Shown piece after piece: positions 1-5,272 of a stretch of 5,272 nucleotides of DNA; position 1 is the stretch's first letter, and the number at the start of each line of letters is the position of its first letter. Made by a program: the position numbers and the translations under genes. Source of the DNA: Pseudomonadota bacterium (GTDB lineage: Bacteria > Pseudomonadota > Alphaproteobacteria > Rhodospirillales > 2-02-FULL-58-16); the NCBI GenBank assembly GCA_022560215.1, contig JADFTO010000188.1, positions 1 through 5,272 of the forward strand, read 5' to 3'. The notes beneath the pieces are model-generated. The model did no database searches. It was not told where the DNA came from and worked only from the letters and a program-made list of their open reading frames with translations.

Positions 1-75
1 CGGAGGACAGATTGATGCCACCTCCTACACTGAACGGTTGCCTGTGCAAATACCGAAGCTTGCCGTTAGAACTTA
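1..75 (-). pseudogene. 3' part of the IS-interrupted exported-protein gene (runs off window)
   Basis: When the insertion sequence and one copy of the target repeat are removed, the codon interrupted at 1405 becomes CTA (Leu99). Reading then continues through 24 more codons, starting SSNGKLRYLHRQPFSVGGG, to the window edge without a stop. The other two minus-strand frames both contain stops here, so this frame is the only open one and is the one predicted by the 5' half. The stretch is too short to assign a fold. Its end lies outside the window. Confidence 0.6.
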
Positions 76-92
76 GGGCTTGGGACGAAACA
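76..92 (+). repeat. Left terminal inverted repeat of the IS
   Basis: The repeat begins GGGCTTGGGAC, pairs with the right end at 1385-1401 (15 of 17 matches), and is preceded by the target duplicate CTTA at 72-75. The transposase stop codon follows two bases after it. Confidence 0.85.
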
Positions 93-93
93 T

Positions 94-1302
94 TTACGTC
101 GAATTTCGAGGGCTGAGGGTGTAGTTCCATTCGCCGTGGAAGTCGGCTCGCTTGATGTTGAGGGCTTTCATTTGGTCGTCGGTGACGCGGGTTCCCTTTG
201 GGTAGTGGTTGGTGTCGAGATCGCAGTAGACCTTCAACCCTGCTTCTGTCCTGGTGTGCCCGATCAGGGCGATGATGGTGGCTAGATCTCGCAGCGGCCG
301 GCCACGCCAGTTCTGGCTGATGAAGGAGAACAGCCGGTGCTCGATCTTGTTCCACTTGCTGGTGCCGGGCGGCAGGTGGCAGACCGTGATCTCCAAACCC
401 AGTTCGTCGGCGAGCTTTTGGAGCTCAAGCTTCCACAGACGCACCCGCGCGCCGTTGGAGCCGCCGCAGTCCGCGGTGATCATCAAGCGCCGGGCTCCGC
501 GATAGCGCTGCCGCCCCAAGCGCTGCCACCAGCGACGAATGCTCTCCACCGCAAAAGCCGCCGTATCAAAGCTGATGCCGAGGTTGACCCAGCCGATGTT
601 ATTGGCCACGTCGTAGACTCCGTAAGGCGCCGCCTTGCCCAGCTCCTTGTCGACAAAGTCGTGCACCTTCACCAACTCGGGCTGGCCCTGGGGCCGCCAC
701 TCGCGCCCGCCGTTCTTAAAGTCGCCCACCAACTCCTTCTTCTTGGTGTCCACCGAGATCACCGGCTCGCCGAGCGCCAGGAACGCCTGGGCCTGGCGGT
801 TGATGTGCTCGAACTGAGCGTCGCGGTCCGGGTGGCTCGCGCCCTCGTGCTGCTTGGCGTTGGCTTGAAGGCTGAAGCCGAGCCGCCGCAAGAGCCGGCC
901 CACGAGCTTGTGGCTGACCTCAAAACCCTGTGCCGCCAAAGCCTTGGCGAGATGACGCTGGCTCTTCGAAACCCACCGCAAGGGCGAACTCGGATCGCCC
1001 CGCGTCGCCGGCTCGACCAAGCGCTCCAGCGCCGCCAGCAAGCGCGGCTGACGCTCGGTTTCCGGCTGCCGGCCGCCGCCGGGACGGCGGATACGATCCC
1101 TTGCCGGCTCGCGTTCACCGGCGAGCTCGCGCAGACCCAGCCCAATGGTCGAGCGCGCCACACCCGTGGCCTCGCTAACCGCCTTGATCCCGCCCCATCC
1201 CGCAGCCCGCGCCTCCGCCGCCGCAAGAAGCCGCCGACCCTGCTCGTTCAAATGTCCCGAGAGAGCCTCATACCTACTTCTTATGCCAGCAACATCAATC
1301 AC
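94..1302 (-). CDS. ISAzo13-family DDE transposase
   Basis: This transposase cuts and rejoins the ends of its insertion sequence. With the start chosen here it has 402 residues. A helix-turn-helix-like segment lies near residues 38-58 (IKAVSEATGVARSTIGLGL), followed by a basic linker and the catalytic core. The acidic triad is visible as D185 in VISVDTKKKELVGDFKNGG, the family hallmark, D278 in TADCGGSN and E321 in WNKIEHRLFS. The stop codon (TAA, 96-94) lies only about 18 bp from the left end of the element. The start is uncertain. The frame is open from a TTG at 1344, and GTG codons occur at 1308 and 1302. I prefer GTG 1302 because similarity to the family should begin at about IRSRYEAL and because a TATATT hexamer (1314-1309) lies just upstream, which could give a leaderless or nearly leaderless message. 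No good Shine-Dalgarno precedes any candidate. No frameshift or internal stop is present, so the enzyme looks functional. Confidence 0.93.
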   Translation of the reverse strand: MIDVAGIRSRYEALSGHLNEQGRRLLAAAEARAAGWGGIKAVSEATGVARSTIGLGLRELAGEREPARDRIRRPGGGRQPETERQPRLLAALERLVEPATRGDPSSPLRWVSKSQRHLAKALAAQGFEVSHKLVGRLLRRLGFSLQANAKQHEGASHPDRDAQFEHINRQAQAFLALGEPVISVDTKKKELVGDFKNGGREWRPQGQPELVKVHDFVDKELGKAAPYGVYDVANNIGWVNLGISFDTAAFAVESIRRWWQRLGRQRYRGARRLMITADCGGSNGARVRLWKLELQKLADELGLEITVCHLPPGTSKWNKIEHRLFSFISQNWRGRPLRDLATIIALIGHTRTEAGLKVYCDLDTNHYPKGTRVTDDQMKALNIKRADFHGEWNYTLSPRNST

Positions 1303-1366
1303 ACACACAATATATGGTATGACAAAGGCTAGGGGAATCCCCAATCAACAGCCCCAAGAACCGCCC

Positions 1367-1699
1367 TCAGATAATCGAATCGATTGTTCTGTCCCAAGCC
1401 CTTAGCAGCACCTCGAGGGGCTCATTGATGCATTTCCCCGATGATTCACAGTTGGGAAATGGCCGCGCGCTCCCAGGGTCGTTTCTGACCAGCAGGTAGC
1501 CGGGCGCGGTAGCGGTCTTCTTGACGACCGCAAAGGCAAGCTTCACTTGCCCGGTCTCGGCATCGGACGACGCCTTCGGGGGCCCGTCGGACAACTGTGA
1601 CAGGGCTGGGCTCGACGCCGCGGGTCCGTACGCGAGCGCCGGACCCATCGTGGTCAGCGCCGCGATGGCGACGGCCGATAGAAGTGTTGCAACACGCAT
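1367..1699 (-). pseudogene. Small predicted exported protein, 5' part, truncated by the IS
   Basis: I do not recognise this family. The start at 1699 is supported by an AAGGAG ribosome binding site at 1713-1708, 8 nt upstream; the longer open frame to 1771 lacks this. The first 23 residues form a Sec-type signal peptide: MRVATLL, then a hydrophobic AVAIAALTTM core, then an ALA cleavage site before Tyr24. The mature part is small, soluble-looking and rich in Ala, Ser and Pro, with two cysteines eight residues apart (NCESSGKC) that could form a periplasmic disulfide. Native sequence ends at Leu99. The next 11 residues (RAWDRTIDSII) and the TGA stop (1369-1367) come from the insertion sequence end. 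The same frame resumes beyond the element at 75-1, so this is the 5' half of a broken gene. A 110-residue hybrid product may still be made. Function is unknown. Confidence 0.75.
1385..1401 (-). repeat. Right terminal inverted repeat of the IS
   Basis: Read on the minus strand it starts GGGCTTGGGACAGAACA. It is the transposase-upstream end and is flanked outside by TTA (1402-1404), completing the direct repeat seen at the left end. It is also translated as the tail of the disrupted gene that enters the element here. Confidence 0.85.
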
Positions 1700-1706
1700 T
1701 GCTCGG

Positions 1707-1713
1707 TCTCCTT
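1707..1713 (-). promoter_or_regulatory. Ribosome binding site of the exported-protein gene
   Basis: The minus strand reads AAGGAGA followed by 8 nt and ATG (1699-1697). This decides the start in favour of the signal-peptide Met over the upstream in-frame Met at 1771. Confidence 0.7.
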
Positions 1714-1727
1714 TTTGCGGGGATTCT

Positions 1728-1754
1728 CCCATGGATTCGCACCGGCGCCATGGG
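1728..1754. repeat. Inverted repeat CCCATGG / CCATGGG upstream of the exported-protein gene
   Basis: CCCATGG at 1728-1734 and CCATGGG at 1748-1754 form a perfect 7-bp inverted repeat with a 13-bp spacer. Each arm is itself palindromic around CCATGG. It lies 29-55 bp upstream of the exported-protein start, so it could be an operator or a leader hairpin. A chance occurrence is possible in this GC-rich sequence. Confidence 0.4.
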
Positions 1755-1804
1755 CCACCTAACACACTCAAGCCATCCCGCCAGTCTCGGCAACAATCAC
1801 GAAC

Positions 1805-1843
1805 AATCCGTTACAACAATTGGTTACGATAATTGGTTATTTT
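1805..1843. repeat. Three tandem 13-bp repeats in the intergenic region
   Basis: Three head-to-tail units of 13 bp are visible: AATCCGTTACAAC (1805-1817), AATTGGTTACGAT (1818-1830) and AATTGGTTATTTT (1831-1843). The shared core is AAT-N2-GTTA, and a partial unit (AATCACGAAC) may precede them. The block is AT-rich in a GC-rich region. It lies about 105-145 bp upstream of the exported-protein start and 33 bp beyond the kinase stop. Regular spacing near one helical turn plus a few bases would suit a direct-repeat-binding regulator, but the binding role is an inference. Confidence 0.55.
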
Positions 1844-1875
1844 ATTCGCGCCTTCCCGGTCACGAGCGCCCGGAC

Positions 1876-3216
1876 CTATTCGGGCGCGTCCAGCCCGACG
1901 GCTTCGAGCGCGCGAGCCTGGCGGCGGGCCAGCGCCTCGGCGTCGAAGTCGCCGATCAGGTCGTGGAACAGGCGGTGCCAGTTGACTTCCGCCTTGAGGT
2001 GCATGAAGACGCTGCCGAGCCCGATGGCGGCCCGGTCCATGAGCACGAATTCCCGGGGCGGGGTGATGCCGCCCAGCCGGCGCAGCTCCCGGTGGACCTT
2101 GGCCGCGACCTCGGCCCCGTACATGGTGCCCATGTCCTCCTGGATGGTCTGGGTCCGGTCCTTGAGCAGCGGGGCGTAGAGGAACCGCGCCCAGTAATTG
2201 AGCACCTCGATGATCTCCCGGCTCAGGTTATGGAAGCCCCAGGTCTCGTAGGCATGGACGGCAAGGTCCTGGTCGTCGTCTCTGAGTGCGCGGTAGAGGC
2301 CGATGACGGCGCCGATGAAGGACGGCTTGAAGACCCGGATGCAGCCGAAATCGAGCAGGTTGATGGAACCGTCCGCACGCACGGTATAGTTGCCGAGGTG
2401 CGGGTCGCCGTGGATGACGCCGTAATCATAGAAGGGCACGTACCAGGCCCGGAACATGTTGCGGGCGACCCGGTTGCGCTTCTCGATCCCCTCGTCCACC
2501 AGGCTCAGCAAGGGCACGCCCGAAAGCCAGGTCATGGTCAGCAGGCGCCGGGTGGTGAGATCGTCCACCGTGTCGGCCACGTGGACGGCCGGCTCGCTTC
2601 TCAGCATGCGGGCGTAGAGGACCATGTGGCGGGCTTCACGCAAGTAGTCCAGCTCCTCGTGCAGGCGGTCCGACAGCTCGGCGTGAATCTGCATCGGATC
2701 GATGGCCCGGTCGTAGCGCCGGTAGATGGAGAACGCCAGCTTCAGCTGGCGCAGGTCCGCCTCCACCGTGGACACCATGTCGGGATACTGGAGCTTGCAG
2801 GCAAGCTCTCTCCCGTCCAGTCCCCGGGCCCGGTGGACCTGGCCCAGGGACGCCGCGGCGGCGGCCTTGCGCTCGAAGCCGGCGAAGGACTGCCGCCAGT
2901 CCTCGCCCAGTTCCGTCGCCATGCGCCTGTTGACGAAGGGCCAGCCCATGGATGGCGCGTTGGTCTGCAGGCGGGACAGTTCGATGACGTATTCGGCGGG
3001 CAGCGCGTCGGGCACGGTCGACAGGATCTGGGCCACCTTCATCAGGGGGCCCTTGAGGGCGCCCAAGGCCGCCGCCATCTCGGCGGCGTGGCTTCCCATG
3101 TCCAGGGGCAAGCCGAGGAGCCGGCCGCCGGCGAAGCGCGCCGCCATGCCGCCGACCGTGACGCCGACGCGGGTGTAGCGCTTGACGCGACCGGACAGCC
3201 TGCCGCCGTCAGCCAT
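1876..3216 (-). CDS. ABC1/AarF/UbiB-type atypical kinase
   Basis: A 446-residue member of the ABC1 (AarF/UbiB/COQ8-like) protein-kinase-like family. Known members act as ATPases or kinases tied to ubiquinone and isoprenoid-lipid metabolism. Family landmarks appear in order: a K60-V-A-Q63 motif at the KxGQ position, an alanine-rich loop (A118-A122, then SLGQVHRA), the ATP-binding Lys141 in ACKLQYP, the conserved Glu188 region ELDYLREA, the catalytic-loop motif HGDPHLGN (269-276, Asp271 and Asn276) and the metal-binding DFG (289-291). The Gly of KxGQ is Ala here. It is about 100 residues shorter than typical UbiB, and no C-terminal membrane hairpin is evident, so it is probably not the main UbiB. 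The start ATG (3216) has a GGAGG site at 3227-3223 inside the end of the peptidase gene and overlaps that gene's stop by 8 bp, implying translational coupling. The substrate cannot be read from sequence. Confidence 0.9.
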   Translation of the reverse strand: MADGGRLSGRVKRYTRVGVTVGGMAARFAGGRLLGLPLDMGSHAAEMAAALGALKGPLMKVAQILSTVPDALPAEYVIELSRLQTNAPSMGWPFVNRRMATELGEDWRQSFAGFERKAAAAASLGQVHRARGLDGRELACKLQYPDMVSTVEADLRQLKLAFSIYRRYDRAIDPMQIHAELSDRLHEELDYLREARHMVLYARMLRSEPAVHVADTVDDLTTRRLLTMTWLSGVPLLSLVDEGIEKRNRVARNMFRAWYVPFYDYGVIHGDPHLGNYTVRADGSINLLDFGCIRVFKPSFIGAVIGLYRALRDDDQDLAVHAYETWGFHNLSREIIEVLNYWARFLYAPLLKDRTQTIQEDMGTMYGAEVAAKVHRELRRLGGITPPREFVLMDRAAIGLGSVFMHLKAEVNWHRLFHDLIGDFDAEALARRQARALEAVGLDAPE

Positions 3217-4990
3217 CCATGGCCTCCAACTCGTCGATGAAGCCGGAGATGACGCCGAGCCCCCGCCGCCAGAAGTCCGGCTCCGTAGCGTCCAGCCCGA
3301 AGGGCGCCAGCATCTCGTCCAACCTCATGGTGCCGCCGGCCTCGAGCAGGCTTAAGTACTTTTCCGCGAAGCCGGGGTGCCCGTCCTGGAAGACGCCGTA
3401 AAGCGAGTTCACCAGGCAGTCCCCGAAGGCATAGGCGTAGACATAGAAGGGGGTGTGCAGGAAATGGGGGATGTAGGCCCAGTAATGGCGGTATTCCTCG
3501 TCGAAGCGAATGGCCGGACCCAGGCTCATGCGCTGCACGTCGAGCCAGATGTCGCCCAGGCGCTCCGGGCTTAGCTCGCCATCGGCGCGCTCGTCGTGGA
3601 CCCGGGTCTCGAACTCGTGGAAGGCGATCTGGCGCACCACCGTGTTCAGCATGTCCTCCACCTTGCCGGCGAGCAGGGCGCGGCGGCCGCTCCCGGTTGA
3701 GGCGTCCAGCAGGGCGCGGAAGGCCAGCATCTCGCCGAAGACCGAGGCGGTCTCGGCCGTGGTCAGGGGGGTGTCCGCCATCAGGGCGCCTTGGGGAGCG
3801 GACAGCACCTGGTGGATGCCGTGTCCCAGTTCGTGGGCGAGGGTCATCACGCAACGGCCCTTGCCGTGGAAGTTCATCAGGATGTAGGGGTGCGCGGACG
3901 GCACCGTGGGGTGGGAGAAGGCGCCCGAATCCTTGCCCGGGCGGGGTTCGGCGTCGATCCAGGAGCGCTCGAGGAACCGCCCCGCTATGGACGCCATCTC
4001 GGGCGCGAAGCCCCCGTAGGCCGCGAGCACCAGCCGGACGGCCTCGTCCCACCCGTAGCGGCGGTCGTCGCCGGGGAGCGGCGCGTTACGGTCCCAGTAA
4101 TCAAGCACATCGACGCCGAACCAGCGGGCCTTGATGCGGTAATACCTGTGGGCGAGCTCAGGGATAGCCCCCTTCACCGAGCTCACCAGGGCGTCAACGA
4201 CCTCGTCGGCCACGTGGTTGCTCAGGTTGCGGTGGGAAACCGGCTTCGGGTACGCGCGCCAGCGGTCCTCGATCGCCTTGTCCTTGGCCAGGGTGTTGGT
4301 GATCAGGGCGAAGAGGCGCCGGTTGTCGCCGAGCACTCGGCCGAGCGACTTGGCCGCCCGGCGGCGGACCGCGCCGTCGGCGTCGGACAGCTTGTCGAGC
4401 ACGTCCGTCAGCGTCATGTCCTCGCCGTCGACGGGGAAGCGCAGGTCCGCGCACGTTTCCTCGAACAGGCGCACCCAGGCCGCCCCCCCGGTCACCGCCT
4501 TCTCGTGGAGCAGCTTTTCCACCTCGTCGGAAAGCTGATGGTCACGGAAGGCGCGGACGTCCCTGATCCAGGGGGCGTAGCGGGCGGCCAGGGGGTCTTC
4601 CAGTTGCCTGTCCAGGACGCGTCCGTCCAGGCGGTTGATCTCGAGGGTGAAGAACAGGGTCTCGGTGGAGATGTCCGTCACCCGCTCCCGCATGGTCTGC
4701 AGGAAGCTCCCCCGTTCCCCGTCGCCCATGTCGGCGGCGAAATTGAGCTGGGCGTAGCTCGTCACCTTGGCCAAGAGCTCGCTGATCCCCTCGTAGGCCC
4801 CGATGGCGCCGCCCAAGCCGGCCCCGTCCAGCGCCTCGAGGCGCCCCCGGTAGCGCTGGCCGAAGTCCTTGGCTAAGCCCCGGGCGCGCTCCAAATCTTG
4901 CGCCAGCTCCGGCGTGTCCATGCCCGAATAAAGGTCGCCCAGGTCCCATCGGGGCAGGGACTCGTTCCGCTCTCGCGAGAATCCCTCCAT
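3209..4990 (-). CDS. pepF: M3-family oligoendopeptidase F (zinc metallopeptidase)
   Basis: A 593-residue cytosolic zinc endopeptidase that would cleave short peptides, as PepF and related M3 enzymes do in peptide turnover. The zinc site is clear: H386-E387-L-G-H390 (AHELGHGIH), with the probable third ligand Glu413 in TAETASVFGE. The C-terminal substrate-site block IPHFLHTPFYVYAYAFG (about 507-523) matches the pepF/M3 subfamily. The N-terminal region opens with LPRWDLGDLYSGMDTPEL, typical of PepF, and no signal peptide is present. I start at ATG 4990 because AAGGAGG at 5002-4996 sits 5 nt upstream. Longer in-frame starts at 5017 and 5116 lack a ribosome binding site, and the latter would run into the divergent gene. 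It is first in a unit with the kinase gene. Length is normal for the family and no damage is seen. Confidence 0.95.
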   Translation of the reverse strand: MEGFSRERNESLPRWDLGDLYSGMDTPELAQDLERARGLAKDFGQRYRGRLEALDGAGLGGAIGAYEGISELLAKVTSYAQLNFAADMGDGERGSFLQTMRERVTDISTETLFFTLEINRLDGRVLDRQLEDPLAARYAPWIRDVRAFRDHQLSDEVEKLLHEKAVTGGAAWVRLFEETCADLRFPVDGEDMTLTDVLDKLSDADGAVRRRAAKSLGRVLGDNRRLFALITNTLAKDKAIEDRWRAYPKPVSHRNLSNHVADEVVDALVSSVKGAIPELAHRYYRIKARWFGVDVLDYWDRNAPLPGDDRRYGWDEAVRLVLAAYGGFAPEMASIAGRFLERSWIDAEPRPGKDSGAFSHPTVPSAHPYILMNFHGKGRCVMTLAHELGHGIHQVLSAPQGALMADTPLTTAETASVFGEMLAFRALLDASTGSGRRALLAGKVEDMLNTVVRQIAFHEFETRVHDERADGELSPERLGDIWLDVQRMSLGPAIRFDEEYRHYWAYIPHFLHTPFYVYAYAFGDCLVNSLYGVFQDGHPGFAEKYLSLLEAGGTMRLDEMLAPFGLDATEPDFWRRGLGVISGFIDELEAMDG

Positions 4991-4995
4991 CGCCT

Positions 4996-5002
4996 CCTCC
5001 TT
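4996..5002 (-). promoter_or_regulatory. Strong ribosome binding site of pepF
   Basis: The minus strand reads AAGGAGG, then AGGCG, then ATG (4990-4988). This places the start at MEGFSRERN and not at the in-frame ATG 5017, which has no such site. Confidence 0.75.
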
Positions 5003-5010
5003 GCGCTGGT

Positions 5011-5043
5011 CAGCCATATAAGGCTGGATTAGCCGCCGGGCAA
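5011..5043 (-). promoter_or_regulatory. Candidate sigma70-like promoter for pepF with palindromic -10 region
   Basis: On the minus strand TTGCCC (5043-5038) is followed after 16 bp by TTATAT (5021-5016), close to -35 and -10 consensus. The -10 is the centre of a 16-bp inverted repeat, CAGCC-N6-GGCTG (5011-5026), a possible operator for a repressor. Transcription would begin just upstream of the AAGGAGG site and would carry pepF and the kinase gene. This is a prediction from sequence only. Confidence 0.45.
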
Positions 5044-5081
5044 CGACAATGATAGGGTGCGGAAACGAAAGGGGAAGCGCT

Positions 5082-5272
5082 ATGGCCGAGGCGACCTGGC
5101 CCAACCTGGCGGCCATGTTCTTCGATCAGGCGGACCGCCTGGGCGACAAGCCTTTGTTCTGGGCGAAAAGGGACGGCGCCTACGAGGCGATGAGCTGGCG
5201 CCAGGCGGCGGCCAAGACGGGCGCCCTGGCGGGCGGGCTCAAGGCGCTAGGCGTCGTCCCCGGCGACCGGGT
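5082..5272 (+). CDS. AMP-forming acyl-CoA synthetase, N-terminus (partial)
   Basis: The first 63 codons of an adenylate-forming ligase of the long-chain acyl-CoA synthetase type, cut by the window edge. The enzyme class activates a carboxylic acid with ATP and transfers it to CoA. The N-terminal pattern is characteristic: NLAAMFFDQADRLGDKP, then FWAKRDGAYEAMSWRQ, then LAGGLKALGVVPGDRV, which matches the opening of this family. The ATP-binding P-loop and later signature motifs would lie outside the window, so substrate class cannot be fixed. ATG 5082 has an AAGGGG site at 5069-5074, 7 nt upstream. It is transcribed divergently from pepF, with 91 bp between the two starts. Confidence 0.85.
   Translation, partial: MAEATWPNLAAMFFDQADRLGDKPLFWAKRDGAYEAMSWRQAAAKTGALAGGLKALGVVPGDR

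Larger units (their letters stand above)
76..1401 (-). mobile_element. Complete ISAzo13-family insertion sequence
   Basis: This is a 1.33-kb element with a single transposase gene. Its ends are inverted repeats: the left end reads GGGCTTGGGACGAAACA from 76 inward, and the right end, read inward from 1401 on the minus strand, is GGGCTTGGGACAGAACA. They agree at 15 of 17 positions, and weaker similarity (a shared TCGA block) extends to about 30 bp. The flanks carry a direct repeat, CTTA at 72-75 and 1401-1404. One base is shared with the repeat end, so the duplication is CTTA with the element at 76-1400, or TTA with the element at 76-1401. From general knowledge, ISAzo13 elements are about 1.25 kb or longer, start with GA or GG and make target duplications of 0-4 bp, which fits. 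The intact transposase, clean ends and visible duplication suggest a recent, possibly still mobile, insertion. It interrupts the exported-protein gene described at 1367-1699 and 1-75. Confidence 0.9.

Noticed and set aside
1..30. AGGAGG on the minus strand near 21-26 as a start of another gene
   Set aside because: No ATG, GTG or TTG follows at a suitable distance, and the stretch reads through as part of the interrupted exported-protein frame.
337..1332. 331-codon plus-strand open frame antisense to the transposase
   Set aside because: It lies opposite a complete DDE transposase and shows only low-complexity Arg/Ala/Leu-rich sequence.
1835..1895. Possible rho-independent terminator after the kinase gene
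   Set aside because: CGCGCC/GGCGCG arms exist but the loop is nearly 30 nt, one arm lies within the coding end, and no proper T-run follows on the minus strand.
1597..3240. 547-codon plus-strand open frame antisense to the kinase gene
   Set aside because: It mirrors the kinase gene in GC-rich DNA, has no domain pattern and is rich in Val, Gly, Gln and His as expected of an antisense shadow. The minus-strand kinase motifs are unmistakable.
3791..4876. 361-codon plus-strand open frame antisense to pepF
   Set aside because: It is a compositional shadow of the peptidase gene, with no recognisable motif or convincing start signal.
5029..5056. Promoter for the acyl-CoA synthetase gene (TTAGCC, 16 bp, GATAGG)
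   Set aside because: Both hexamers match consensus poorly, so a specific promoter cannot be supported.

Overview
The window is GC-rich chromosomal DNA (roughly two thirds G+C in the genes). Long antisense open frames and Shine-Dalgarno-led genes point to a bacterium. A PepF-type M3 peptidase next to a short ABC1 kinase and a divergent acyl-CoA synthetase resembles alphaproteobacterial (Rhodospirillales-like) genomes; that placement is an inference from protein style, not a search result.

Layout. Positions 76-1401 hold a complete ISAzo13-family insertion sequence with one intact DDE transposase on the minus strand, imperfect terminal inverted repeats and a CTTA (or TTA) target duplication. 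It sits inside a small minus-strand gene for a predicted exported protein. The 5' part of that gene (signal peptide, strong ribosome binding site) lies at 1699-1403. Its 3' part continues in frame on the far side of the element at 75-1 and runs off the window. From 1700 to 1875 is a short intergenic region with three 13-bp tandem repeats (1805-1843) and a CCCATGG/CCATGGG inverted repeat (1728-1754). From 4990 down to 1876, on the minus strand, is a two-gene unit: an M3-family oligoendopeptidase F (593 aa), then an ABC1/AarF-type atypical kinase (446 aa) whose start overlaps the peptidase stop by 8 bp. The last 191 bases (5082-5272, plus strand) are the N-terminus of an AMP-forming acyl-CoA synthetase, divergent from the peptidase across a 91-bp promoter region.

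How the parts relate. The peptidase and the kinase are very likely co-transcribed and translationally coupled; the sequence does not show a shared pathway. A candidate sigma70-like promoter for this pair (TTGCCC, 16 bp, TTATAT) has its -10 inside a small palindrome that could be an operator. The most informative event is the insertion: removing the element and one target copy restores one continuous frame, so the exported protein is a recently broken gene. No CRISPR array, RNA gene, phage or defence system was seen, and I found no clear sign of a wholly new system.
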